Source: Actinomycetota bacterium (GTDB taxonomy: Bacteria > Actinomycetota > Acidimicrobiia > IMCC26256 > PALSA-555). Taken from it: DNA of 32,210 bases. Location of the stretch: assembly GCA_003140175.1 (NCBI GenBank), contig PLJD01000056.1, positions 4,385 through 36,594 on the forward strand, given 5' to 3'. Shown piece by piece: positions 17,281 to 25,446 of this stretch. The translations under genes were made by a program, and so were the position numbers. Positions within the stretch are counted from its first letter, which is position 1. Each line of letters starts with the position of its first letter. The notes beneath the pieces were generated by a model that was not told the origin of the DNA, did no database searches, and saw only the letters and a list, made by a program, of their open reading frames with translations.

Positions 17281-18459
17281 ATGGTCGACTTTCCCGTCTT
17301 TGACGCCGACAACCACTACTACGAGCCGAAGGACGCGTTCACCCGCCATCTGGATCCGTCGATGCAAAAGCGCGCCATGCAGTGGGCGACGGTCGGCGGC
17401 AAGGAGCGGTTGCTCGTGGGCGGGTCGGTGAACCGATTCATTCCGAATCCATCGTTCGATCGAGTGTCGAAGCCGGGCGCGCTGGCCGACTTCTTCCGAG
17501 CAAAGGCCGGCGTCGGCGACATGCGCGCCGCATTCGGCGAACTCGAGCCGATCGACCAGCGCCCGGAGTATCGCGACCGTGCCGCTCGTCTTCGCGTGAT
17601 GGACGAGCAAGGGTTGGAGGCATGCATCGTGCTGCCGACGCTCGGCGTCGCGATGGAAAGCGCGCTGGAGCATGATCCGGTCGCTTTGACCGCGGCGTTT
17701 CGAGCCTTCAACCGTTGGCTCGAGGAAGATTGGGGCTTCAACTTCGAGCAGCGCATCTACGCGGCGCCGTACATCACGCTGGTCGACGTCGCCTGGGCGG
17801 TCGAGGAGCTCGAGTACGCGATCGAGCGCGACGCAGGCGTAGTGCTCATCCGTCCTGGATCCGTGTTCGGTTTCGAACGCCGCCGCACGCCGGGCGATCC
17901 TGCCCACAACGCGTTCTGGGCCCGGCTCAACGAGGCCGGCATCACGCTCGCGATCCACGGCGGGGACGCTGGCTATGGGGCCTACGAGCAGCTGTGGGGA
18001 CTCAGCGGCGAAACGGAATCGTTCCGCATCCCGCCCCTGAAGCGGTTGCTGTCAGCGAGTCCGATCCAGGACACGATGGCGTCACTCATGGCCGACCGGC
18101 TTTTCGAACGCTTCCCAAATCTGCGAGTCGCGACCATCGAGACCGGTTCGGGATGGGTCGCGCCGCTGCTGAGCAAACTGCGATCGCTCAAAGTGCAGCT
18201 CCCAGGTGTGTTCGGCGCTGATCCCCACGAGTTGTTCCTCGAACACGTGTGGATCTCACCGTTCTTCGAAGACAACGTCATGAAGCTCGTCGAGCGAATT
18301 GGCGCCGATCGGGTGCTGTTCGGCTCCGACTATCCCCACGCCGAAGGCCTCGCGGATCCCGTCAGCTTCGTGAAGGAGATCGACTCGCTGCCGGACGCCG
18401 ATATCCACAAGATCATGCACGACAATATTCGAGGGCTCGTCACCCCCAGGTCGGGCTGA
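17281..18459 (+). CDS. Amidohydrolase-family (amidohydrolase_2) metal-dependent hydrolase
   Basis: A TIM-barrel metal-dependent hydrolase of 392 residues, in the PF04909 family (ACMSD/decarboxylase-like). The N-terminal metal site is a DADNHYYEP variant of DxH (residues 8-16). His226 (HGGD) and the GSDYPHAEG segment near 347 supply further ligands. ATG 17281 has GAGAGG just upstream. Family members decarboxylate or hydrolyse ring acids and lactones; the substrate here is unknown. It follows operator E. A second family member lies at 23684-24913 with a different central region, so two distinct reactions are likely. Confidence 0.86.
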   Translation: MVDFPVFDADNHYYEPKDAFTRHLDPSMQKRAMQWATVGGKERLLVGGSVNRFIPNPSFDRVSKPGALADFFRAKAGVGDMRAAFGELEPIDQRPEYRDRAARLRVMDEQGLEACIVLPTLGVAMESALEHDPVALTAAFRAFNRWLEEDWGFNFEQRIYAAPYITLVDVAWAVEELEYAIERDAGVVLIRPGSVFGFERRRTPGDPAHNAFWARLNEAGITLAIHGGDAGYGAYEQLWGLSGETESFRIPPLKRLLSASPIQDTMASLMADRLFERFPNLRVATIETGSGWVAPLLSKLRSLKVQLPGVFGADPHELFLEHVWISPFFEDNVMKLVERIGADRVLFGSDYPHAEGLADPVSFVKEIDSLPDADIHKIMHDNIRGLVTPRSG

Positions 18460-18464
18460 GCCGC

Positions 18465-18710
18465 ACTCACGCCGAAGGAAGCATCGTCGAGGCGTATCAC
18501 CTCGCTCTCGAAACGCTCGGCGTCATGGGCTACAGCGCCACCGAAGCCTTCGAGGACTACCGGATTGGGCTCATGCAGTGTCCCCTGATCATGGTGATCG
18601 GCGCGGCGTTTAGCTCGCGCACCGAGCGGGGAGACGCGATGTTCGCTGCGATGGCGCGCCGTTCGTGCGCCGCGATGCGAGACGTCGCAACGATCGATGC
18701 GCTGAGCTAA
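18465..18710 (+). pseudogene. C-terminal fragment of an APH-family phosphotransferase
   Basis: An open frame of 81 codons with no good start reads like the tail of an APH/ecdysteroid-kinase-type protein: AFEDYRIGLMQCPLIMVIGA, then SRTERGDAMFAAMARRSCAA. The same region in the intact kinase (1224-2282) is LAEAWDQYRLFAV and following. The catalytic domain is absent. It begins right after the amidohydrolase stop and precedes the LLM gene by 68 nt. It looks like a remnant left by a deletion or rearrangement. A matching N-terminal fragment on the other strand lies at 22601-22834. Confidence 0.6.
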
Positions 18711-18778
18711 CTGCCTCGCGGGGACGTTTGCGCGTCAAGCGAAGCGCCCACCTTTGAATCGCACCCAAGAGGGAGACG

Positions 18779-19666
18779 ATGGAGTTCAACCTGTACCTGC
18801 CTCAGATGCGGATGTCATTCGAGCACATCGTCACCCGTGCTCGCGCGGCCGAGCACGCCGGCTTCGACGGGATCACCAGCATGGACCACCTGGCGCCTCC
18901 GTTGGCTGAGAGTCAGCCGATGTACGAGGCTGTGGTCACCAGCACGTGGCTGGCGGCGCACACTGAGCGCCTGCGGGTCGGCTCGCTCGTGCTGTGCGAG
19001 GCCTTCCGCCACCCCGCCGTGCTCGCCCGCCAGGTGGTCTCGCTCGACCACGCGTCGGGCGGCCGCTACGAGCTCGGCATCGGGTGGGGCTCGGTGCCCA
19101 ACGAGCTCTTGATGTTCGGCGTCGGCTCCACCGAGGCGCGCGGCCGGGTGCAGCGGCTGAGAGAGACCCTCGAAGTCCTCCGCGCCCTGTGGGCGGGCGA
19201 GGTCGTCGACTACGACGGCGAGTTCCACCACTTGAAGGGCGCCCGACAGGAGCCGAAGCCGCTCGGCCGGATCCCGATCATCATCGGCGGCACCGGACCA
19301 AAGACGCTGGAGCTCGTGCGGGAGTTCGCCGACTGGTGGAACCTGCAAACGGGCGTACTCGGCACGATCGACGAGCTGCGGGCGCAGGTCGGGGACGCCC
19401 GCGCGTCGATCCAGCAGATGGTCGCGTTGGTGCGTCGGGGCGACGACCGGGAAGAGGTCACCGCGCTGGCGATGCGGCGGTTCGGCCGCTCCCGGCCGGT
19501 CATCGGCACGGCCCCCGAGCTGGTCGATCACTTCGGCCGCATGTCCGAGCAGGGCATCGAGCGGGTCTATACGTGGTTCACCGACTTCGCGCCGGCCGAG
19601 ACGTTGGCCGAGTTCGGCGAGGATGTCATCACTCCACTCGGCCATCAACAGGGCTTGAGGATCTAG
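18779..19666 (+). CDS. LLM-class F420-dependent oxidoreductase
   Basis: A luciferase-like oxidoreductase of 295 residues. It shows MEFNLYLPQM at the N-terminus, GFDGITSMDHLAPP (cofactor and barrel strand) near residue 28, LGIGWGSVPNELLMFG near residue 99, and IPIIIGGTGPKTLELV near residue 161. ATG 18779 is preceded by GAGGGAG at 8 nt. It differs clearly from the LLM protein encoded at 160-1173 and from the decayed one at 20505-20962. It is convergent with the second TetR gene, 41 nt away. F420 use is a family inference. Confidence 0.88.
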   Translation: MEFNLYLPQMRMSFEHIVTRARAAEHAGFDGITSMDHLAPPLAESQPMYEAVVTSTWLAAHTERLRVGSLVLCEAFRHPAVLARQVVSLDHASGGRYELGIGWGSVPNELLMFGVGSTEARGRVQRLRETLEVLRALWAGEVVDYDGEFHHLKGARQEPKPLGRIPIIIGGTGPKTLELVREFADWWNLQTGVLGTIDELRAQVGDARASIQQMVALVRRGDDREEVTALAMRRFGRSRPVIGTAPELVDHFGRMSEQGIERVYTWFTDFAPAETLAEFGEDVITPLGHQQGLRI

Positions 19667-19707
19667 TGCGGCCAGGGCTGCGGGTCGCCTGAGCGATCCC
19701 CGGCGAC

Positions 19708-20352
19708 CTAGTCCTTCAATCGGAGTGCGTTCGCCCAGAGCGCCGTGAGCTGTTCGACCGCATCGTCGAAGTCGTACTCGCGGTAGCCCTGGACCAGCCA
19801 GAGCTCTGAGAACCGCCCGACCATCGCACCAAGCGCGTCGGCGGCGATGGTCGGATTGATGTCACGGTCGACGAGCCCGTCGCGCTGCCATCGACGGATA
19901 GCACGCTCGGAGCGCTCCGCGAAGTGTTTCATACGGGTCATCCGCACTTCATTGACGTGGTCGTCGTAGCGAGAGACCTGTTCGATGACTCCCATGATGC
20001 GAGACTCGTCGCGGTATCGTGACAGATAACGACGGTTCGCGATCCGGACGCGTTCTCGGGGAGAATCCTGTGTTCTCGTGCCCGAGTGCGCGTTATCCGG
20101 CGGAGCGGTGAGGAGTTCCTCCTCGCGCTCGACCACCTCGCGAAAGATCTGCTCCTTCGAATCGAAATAGTGGTAGAAGGATCCGTGCGACAAGCGCGCG
20201 TGCTTCGCGCTGTCCGAGATGCGGGCCTCCAAGAAGGCGTGCTCTTTGAACACCTCCTTCGCTGCATCTACGAGGCGCGCTCGCGTCTCGACGCCTTTGC
20301 GAGAGCGCGGAACATTCAGCTCCGCTGCACCTTCGGGTGCAATCTGCGGCAC
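19708..20352 (-). CDS. TetR-family transcriptional regulator (paralogue)
   Basis: A 214-residue TetR protein that aligns along its whole length with the regulator encoded at 16468-17163; by eye about two thirds of residues match, and the C-terminal ligand domain (GVIEQVSRYDDH, WLVQGYREYDFDDAV) is nearly unchanged. The helix-turn-helix (45-63) keeps the reading helix LSHGSFYHYF, but the first helix and turn read ISDSAKHARLSH: the turn glycine is Arg53 and a core Ile is Ser. DNA binding may be altered or impaired. GTG 20352 has AAGGAGGA 4 nt upstream. It has no GACGTC operator upstream; an inverted repeat lies at 20415-20439. Confidence 0.88.
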   Translation of the reverse strand: MPQIAPEGAAELNVPRSRKGVETRARLVDAAKEVFKEHAFLEARISDSAKHARLSHGSFYHYFDSKEQIFREVVEREEELLTAPPDNAHSGTRTQDSPRERVRIANRRYLSRYRDESRIMGVIEQVSRYDDHVNEVRMTRMKHFAERSERAIRRWQRDGLVDRDINPTIAADALGAMVGRFSELWLVQGYREYDFDDAVEQLTALWANALRLKD

Positions 20353-20414
20353 TCCGTCCTCCTTCCAGCAACTCGTCGACTCGACGGACGTTGCAACCTA
20401 CCGCCGCGTGAAGG

Positions 20415-20439
20415 CATGCCGGTCACCGGAACCGGCATG
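20415..20439. promoter_or_regulatory. Inverted repeat upstream of the second TetR gene
   Basis: CATGCCGGT (20415-20423) and its exact complement ACCGGCATG (20431-20439) flank a 7-nt centre. It lies 63 nt before the TetR start and after the decayed LLM gene. It may be an operator for this TetR or a transcription terminator; there is no T-run. It does not match the GACGTC motif. Confidence 0.4.
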
Positions 20440-20504
20440 GCATGTCTCCTCGACTACGTCTGAGGCGCAACTCGTCCGGGACCTCTACCAGCTTGAGCAC
20501 CAAC

Positions 20505-20962
20505 GTGGATGATCTCGATGTTCCTGATCTGCGCACGGCCGATCTTCGCCGCGCACTTCCCGTCGCAGCGTCGCCAGTGCCAGCCGTGCAGCGGGATCAT
20601 CTCGTTGGCGCGACGGCCGCGCTCCTGGATCGGGACGTGCATGGCACGAAACTCCCATGGGTACTCGCCGCCGACGCCGAGGACGACGCGGCCGTTCCTG
20701 GCGCGGTCCAAGTCGGCGATCTGCTTTGCGACCAGCGCCGGGGATAGAGCGGCAGCACCAGGACGGACGTCCCGATCTTGACCCGCTCCGTCAGCGCAGC
20801 CAGCCTGGCGAGCCCGATCATTGCCTCGGGGCTGGGGTTGCGCGACGCGATGTGCCCACCGATCCACAGCGAGTCGATCGGCATGGCTGGGAACGCCCGC
20901 ACCTGGCCGCCGTCACCCACAGCCACGATCCCGATGCGGACGTCGCTCCCCGTCGTGGTCAC
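20505..20962 (-). pseudogene. Frameshifted, truncated LLM-class oxidoreductase
   Basis: The 5' part (20962 to about 20741) reads as an LLM N-terminus: AFPAMPIDSLWIGGHIASRN and LARLAALTERVKIGTS, ending VLVLPLYP. A single-base frameshift near 20740 then continues in another frame with ALVAKQIADLDRARNGRVVL and EYPWEFRAMHV to NEMI (about 20595). The rest of the LLM barrel is missing. Instead the frame reads PLHGWHWRRCDGKCAAKIGR, like the second half of a Rieske [2Fe-2S] site (CPxHxW), up to about 20505. The GTG start 20962 is 6 nt after the thiolase stop, so it was the third gene of that operon. Not functional as an LLM enzyme. Confidence 0.7.
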
Positions 20963-20968
20963 CGGAAG

Positions 20969-22111
20969 CTACCGCGACAGGATTGAGACGCCGGCCGTGC
21001 CGGGCGCGCCGTAGAGCTGGGTGTACCCAACCTTGGGATTTCCCGGCACTTGCCGGTCGCCGGCCTGGCCGCGCAGCTGCCGGACGACCTCGTGCACCTG
21101 ACGGAGCCCGGATGCGCCGATCGGCTCGCCGTTCGCGAGCAGGCCGCCGTCGGTGTTCACCGGCAGTGAGCCGCCGATCTCGAGCGCGCCGTCGGCCACC
21201 AAGGCCTCCTGGTCGCCGTCACAGCAGAAGCCGTTCTCGGCGAGGTGGATGATCTCGGCCCCGGCGTCGGCGTCCTGGAGCTGGACAACGTCGACGTCTT
21301 CCGGTCCGAGGCCGGCGCGCTCGAAGGCCGCGCGCGATGCGTCCACCGTCGGCCCCACGGTCTCCTCGACCGGGAGCCAGGGACTGTGAACCTCAAATGC
21401 GCCGAGGCGCCGGGTCCGAACGGTCGTGGCGCGGAGATAGATGGGTTTGTCGGTGTAACGGCGAGCATCCTCGGCGCGGCACAGCACCACCGCAGCTGCG
21501 CCTTCGTCGGGACTGCAGAACATGTACTGCGTGAGGGGGTAGTTCAACATCGGGGAGCCGAGGATCGCCTCCTCGGTCATGGGCTTGCGCCGAAACGCGT
21601 TCTCGTTCAACGCGCCGTTCCGCAGGTTCTTTGCCACCACCTTTGCCAGCGTCGAGTGCGAGATCCCATGGTCCTGCATGTACTTGTTGATCTTCATCCC
21701 GAAGAACTTCGTCGTGACGAATTGGCCGAGCTCGCCGTACCACAACGGGCACGCGTACTGACGGGGATCGGCGCTGAAGGCGCCGGGCAGGTGCTTGTCC
21801 ATGCCGACGGCGATGCCCAAGCCGTGATCCCCAAGCCGGATCGTGTCGGCAGCCAAGGTGAGCGCGCTCGCCGCGGTGGCGCACCCGTTATACACGTCGG
21901 TGAACGGGAGCCCCGTGAGTCCAAGGAGCGCGACGACGGCGTCGGGATTATCGACCTCGTAGCTGCCCCCAAACGCGAACTCGATGTCACGCCACTCGAC
22001 ACCCGCGTCGGCCAGGGCGCGACGGATCGCGATCGCGCCCATCTCAATTCCCGAGACGCCCGGGAAGCGCCCGAACGGATGCAGGCCCACACCCACGATG
22101 GCAACGTCCAT
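20969..22111 (-). CDS. SCP2-type thiolase (acetyl-CoA acetyltransferase-like)
   Basis: A thiolase-superfamily protein of 380 residues, lipid-transfer (SCP2/SCPx) type. The nucleophile is Cys77 in YNGCATAAS. The C-terminal EPIGASGLRQVHEV carries the conserved Gly/Ser loop, and QDADAGAEIIHLAENGFC replaces the classical NEAFA region. ATG 22111 has GAGAGGAC upstream. In actinobacterial steroid degradation such thiolases need a DUF35 partner, and one is encoded immediately upstream (22144-22566). It would cleave or retro-aldol-cleave a beta-keto (or beta-hydroxy) acyl-CoA. It completes the beta-oxidation chain implied by the other operons. Confidence 0.88.
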   Translation of the reverse strand: MDVAIVGVGLHPFGRFPGVSGIEMGAIAIRRALADAGVEWRDIEFAFGGSYEVDNPDAVVALLGLTGLPFTDVYNGCATAASALTLAADTIRLGDHGLGIAVGMDKHLPGAFSADPRQYACPLWYGELGQFVTTKFFGMKINKYMQDHGISHSTLAKVVAKNLRNGALNENAFRRKPMTEEAILGSPMLNYPLTQYMFCSPDEGAAAVVLCRAEDARRYTDKPIYLRATTVRTRRLGAFEVHSPWLPVEETVGPTVDASRAAFERAGLGPEDVDVVQLQDADAGAEIIHLAENGFCCDGDQEALVADGALEIGGSLPVNTDGGLLANGEPIGASGLRQVHEVVRQLRGQAGDRQVPGNPKVGYTQLYGAPGTAGVSILSR

Positions 22112-22143
22112 GCCGATGTCCTCTCTCTGCGTACTGGTTCGGG

Positions 22144-22566
22144 TCAGTCGGCCGGACGGAACGCGAAGGTCATGACCTCGTCGCCGTCCTCGTCGGCTCG
22201 GAACGGCACGAGAACGAGCTCCATCTCCATCCCTTCGGTCAGCGCCTCGGGATCGGCCACGGTGAGGCGCGTCTCCACCCGCACCTCGCCGCCGAGCTCG
22301 ACGTACCCGACCCCGAAGGGGACGAACGCGTCGCCCGTGGGTCCGGCGTAGGGCGGCGACGGCGGCGGGAACTCCTGGGTCGTCCAGGCCCAGAGACGGC
22401 CGCGCCGGGCGAGCAGATGCGCCTCCATCTTCGTGGACGCACAGCGCGGGCACGACGCCTGCACGGGGAACGTGACGATCTGGCAGCTGGTGCACCGGCT
22501 GCCAATGAGCTGGGGCTCGTCGGATGGCCAGGTGAAGATGCCCTCTGCGACCGGGACAGGCGCCAT
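22144..22566 (-). CDS. DUF35/Zn-ribbon OB-fold protein (thiolase partner)
   Basis: A 140-residue protein with a rubredoxin-like zinc ribbon (Cys25, Cys28, Cys39, Cys42 in CTSC and CPRC) followed by an OB-fold. Proteins of this type bind SCP2-type thiolases and aldolases and are required for activity. I chose ATG 22566, which has GGAGGA at 4 nt, rather than ATG 22578, which overlaps that ribosome site. It precedes the thiolase gene by 32 nt. A complex with that product is expected from family knowledge. Confidence 0.85.
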   Translation of the reverse strand: MAPVPVAEGIFTWPSDEPQLIGSRCTSCQIVTFPVQASCPRCASTKMEAHLLARRGRLWAWTTQEFPPPSPPYAGPTGDAFVPFGVGYVELGGEVRVETRLTVADPEALTEGMEMELVLVPFRADEDGDEVMTFAFRPAD

Positions 22567-22600
22567 CAGGTCCTCCATTCGGCGGGTTCGGTCGGTCGAG

Positions 22601-22834
22601 TCACGGCGCGACGTCGCGGAAGGCATCGTGATCGTCGGCTGCTGTCCCGAGTCGCTCGAGCAGCACAGGGCGACAACCCGTCGGGGAGCATCCCGGCGCA
22701 ATGAATACGAACTCGAGCGTTCGTCGAACCCTGGCGATCACGGTCCCGGGGGTCACGCCGTGCACCTCGATACCGGGGAACCGTGTACCCAGCGCAGCTG
22801 TGAGCCATGCAGGCGACATTGCCTCTTCGAGCAT
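22601..22834 (-). pseudogene. N-terminal fragment of an APH-family phosphotransferase
   Basis: A short frame beginning MLEEAMSPAWLTAALGTRFP then IEVHGVTPGTVIARV reads like the N-terminal lobe of an ecdysteroid-kinase-type protein; the intact kinase at 1224 begins in the same style (LSPQWFSSVLG). After about residue 40 the match fades and the frame stops at 22601. The catalytic loop and metal motifs are absent. It lies just upstream of the DUF35 gene on the same strand. The complementary C-terminal fragment is at 18465-18710 on the opposite strand. Confidence 0.5.
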
Positions 22835-23081
22835 GTCGGGACCGGCGGACGCACCGGAAGAACCTACGACCTCGCCTGAGCACGGAGCAGCGTACGCAGG
22901 TCGAGCTCGCAAATCTGATGGGACGCACGGTCGCGAAGTGCCGTCGGAACCGATCGACTCAGCCACCGCGCTGTGTCACCCATCACGGATCGTCTCCTGC
23001 GCTCGCGCTCAGCGCATCGAGGTCGAATCGCTAGGGAGCGCCATCGCGCCACAGACCGGCCACCGTCCGTCTCTACCATAG
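22835..23081. other. Region without a recognised gene
   Basis: About 250 bases between the kinase fragment and operator F. The frames look degenerate and no motif was recognised. Confidence 0.4.
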
Positions 23082-23084
23082 ATT

Positions 23085-23104
23085 TGAGTTTGACGTCGAT
23101 ATCA
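23085..23104. promoter_or_regulatory. TetR-type operator, site F
   Basis: TGAGTTTGACGTCGATATCA, centred on GACGTC (23092-23097). The right half is a perfect consensus half-site. It overlaps the -35 of a plus-strand promoter and is the only such site in the second half of the island. Confidence 0.75.
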
Positions 23105-23118
23105 GGCGAGTTTACAGT
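23090..23118 (+). promoter_or_regulatory. Promoter within and after operator F
   Basis: TTGACG (23090-23095), a 17-nt spacer and TACAGT (23113-23118): the best sigma-70-type promoter seen in the island. It reads towards the hydrolase fragment (23229) and the amidohydrolase (23684). Confidence 0.6.
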
Positions 23119-23228
23119 GTTGAGAAGGGTTTTGGCTTCGTGTGACGACGCGAGTTCGAGGGGCAACAACCATGAATCGGATTCACAGGAACGTGCTCGC
23201 GGCTGTCGGACAGGGTTAACCGTCGGGC

Positions 23229-23672
23229 GTGAGTCGCGGCAAGAGTCGATCCAATCCCCCCTGGTCGGCTCTTGCCGCTGACCCGGACACCTCGAGAACG
23301 CGAACGTCCGAAGCGATCGTCGTTTCGCGGCCGGCTCGTTTGCAGCGATACGACATCGAGCTCACGCCGACGCTGTACTCCGTCGAGGCGGGACATCGCC
23401 TGCAGGTCGTGTTGAGCACACAACCGCCGCCGGACAAGTGTGCCAGCCTCCTGTCGGCGCTGACCATCCCGCTACCGTGCCTGCCGAGCGCACCGAAGCA
23501 GAAGGCGCTTGCCGGTGGCAACTACGAGGTCGAGTGGAGCAGGTCGGTTCGGTTCAGGGTCCCGATCCCCATGATCGACAATGGTGCGCCGCTGGCGGCG
23601 ACGAGCGCGCCGACGCCGACAAGCAATGGCCGCGCCGAGCCGCTCGTATGGGACAGCCCGCCGCCCTCCTGA
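23229..23672 (+). pseudogene. C-terminal fragment of a CocE/NonD-type hydrolase
   Basis: An open frame of 147 codons resembles the C-terminal jelly-roll domain of X-Pro dipeptidyl-peptidase/CocE-family hydrolases (PepX_C): IELTPTLYSVEAGHRLQVVL near residue 43, GGNYEVEWSRSVRFRVPIP near residue 95. The alpha/beta-hydrolase catalytic domain that should precede it is absent. The GTG at 23229 is not a proven start. The fragment lies between operator F and the amidohydrolase gene. It probably represents a deletion that brought the promoter next to the surviving gene. Confidence 0.6.
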
Positions 23673-23683
23673 GAGGACCAAGG

Positions 23684-24913
23684 ATGGATATTCCGAAGAT
23701 CATCAGCGTGGACGACCACGTCGTCGAGCCGCGGCACGTCTGGCAGACGTGGCTGCCCGAGAGGTTCAAGGAGCGCGGGCCGCGCGTCGAGGAGCGCCGC
23801 TGGGGTGACTTCCGGCTGTTCCCGGGTGCGAAGTACATGAACCCCGAGGACCCCAACGGCGATTGGGGCAGCGCCTGGATCTATGAGGACAAGGTCATTT
23901 ACGTCCACAAGAAGTTCGTCGCGATCCCCAAAGAGGCGACGCCCAACGACGACGTGTCCAAGTTCGACCGGTACAAGATGGTGATGACAGCCGTCACCTA
24001 CGATGAGATGCGCGATGGGTGTTACGACCGCGACGCCCGCGTCAGGGACTTCCAGCTCAACTGGGTCGATGGGTCGCTCCCCTTCCCGACGTTCCCGCGC
24101 TTCTGTGGCCAGACCTTCTACGAGGCCGAAGACAAGGAGCTCGCGCTTGCTTGCGTCAGGGCCTACAACGACTGGATGGTCGAGGAGTGGTGCGCGCCGT
24201 CGGGGGGCATGAACATCCCGCTCTGTCTCATGCCCCTCTGGGACGTCGACCTCTGCGTGGAGGAGATCACGCGCAACGCGGAGCGCGGCGTGCGGGCCTT
24301 TTGCTTCAGCGAGTTGCCAACACGCCTCGACCTGCCGAGCATCCACACCGGACACTGGGACCAGATGTTTGCGGCGTGTAACGACACCGGCGTGACGCTG
24401 TGCATGCACATCGGCTCGAGCTCGAGCGATCCAAGCGCGTCCCCCGACTCTCCGGGTGGCGTCGGGGGGACGCTCGCGTTCAACAACTCGATGGCGTCGC
24501 TCGCCGACTATCTCTTCTCCGGCAAACTGATCGAGTTCCCGAGGCTCAAGCTCGCATACTCCGAGGGACAGATCGGCTGGATCCCCTACGCGCTCGAGCG
24601 AGCCGACACCGTCTGGGACCAGCACGACGCCTGGCAGCACTCCAAGGCGAAGATCCCCGAGCCGCCGTCCACCTACTACTACGGGCGGATCTTTGGCTGC
24701 TTCACCGCAGACCGTGTCGGACTCGCGAACCTGGACAAGGTCGGTATCGACAACATCTGCTTCGAGACCGACTACCCACACACCGACACGACGTGGCCGA
24801 ACTCGAAGGAATACGTCGAGAAGATGATCGCGGACTCCGGCCTCGACGACGAGACTGCTCACAAGGTGCTACGCGGCAACGCGATCAAGATGCTGGAGTT
24901 GGATCGCATATGA
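23684..24913 (+). CDS. Amidohydrolase-family (amidohydrolase_2) metal-dependent hydrolase
   Basis: A 409-residue TIM-barrel hydrolase of the PF04909 family. It starts MDIPKIISVDDHVVEP (the N-terminal DxH-type metal site at residues 10-12), has MHIGSS near residue 240 and the conserved FETDYPHTDTTWP near residue 360. ATG 23684 is preceded by AGGACCAAGG. Proteins very like this occur near LLM oxidoreductases and acyl-CoA enzymes in actinobacteria; the reaction is unknown. Its promoter is probably the one at operator F. A decayed alpha/beta-hydrolase follows. Confidence 0.88.
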   Translation: MDIPKIISVDDHVVEPRHVWQTWLPERFKERGPRVEERRWGDFRLFPGAKYMNPEDPNGDWGSAWIYEDKVIYVHKKFVAIPKEATPNDDVSKFDRYKMVMTAVTYDEMRDGCYDRDARVRDFQLNWVDGSLPFPTFPRFCGQTFYEAEDKELALACVRAYNDWMVEEWCAPSGGMNIPLCLMPLWDVDLCVEEITRNAERGVRAFCFSELPTRLDLPSIHTGHWDQMFAACNDTGVTLCMHIGSSSSDPSASPDSPGGVGGTLAFNNSMASLADYLFSGKLIEFPRLKLAYSEGQIGWIPYALERADTVWDQHDAWQHSKAKIPEPPSTYYYGRIFGCFTADRVGLANLDKVGIDNICFETDYPHTDTTWPNSKEYVEKMIADSGLDDETAHKVLRGNAIKMLELDRI

Positions 24914-24959
24914 GCGGTCATGATCGGGGCTGAGATGGACGGGTTGACCTTCCGCAACG

Positions 24960-25395
24960 CCGATGCGGTCGACGTCTTCTACGTCCTGTTCCGGCACTCA
25001 ATGGGTTCAGTAGTGGTTCAGGCGTTCGTCGAGCAACAGGGCGACGACGTGGACGGATACGTGCTCTCACGGAAGCTGGGACCGACGAACGGCGCGGCCG
25101 AGATCGCCGCCGGCATCCGCCCCGCCGTCGACGCCGGAATGGCCAAGGAGCCACTTCACATGCTGGGCGGCCTCAACACTGAGTCCGAGCCGGCGCGCAC
25201 CAACTACGACTGGCTGACCCGGGACTTCGACGAGGTGGACGGTACATCGCTGATCCGCTCTGCGGCAACGACGTGCCACTGACTTACGGCTTCGAGACCG
25301 CGATACCCGAGACCGCTGCAGAGGTAATGCAGCTGAAGGGAATCGCGCGTCTCCCGAGACAGCAGCCTGTGCTGCTCGCCCGCGGCCACACTCGC
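24960..25395 (+). pseudogene. Alpha/beta-hydrolase fragment with frameshift
   Basis: The frame contains the nucleophile elbow RHSMGS (normally GHSMG), then VDGYVLSRKLGPTNGAAEIA, AVDAGMAKEPLHMLGG and TNYDWLTRDFDEVDG, like monoacylglycerol lipase-type hydrolases. Near 25245 the reading shifts: the following homologous part, PLCGNDVPLTYGFETAI and IARLPRQQPVLL, is in another frame (to about 25395). The N-terminal strands and oxyanion region are missing, as are the catalytic Asp and His. It is a pseudogene immediately downstream of the amidohydrolase. Confidence 0.65.
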
Positions 25396-25446
25396 GAAGA
25401 CAATGCAGTAGTGCATGTCGAAGGACGCACGATAAATCCCGGGCAG

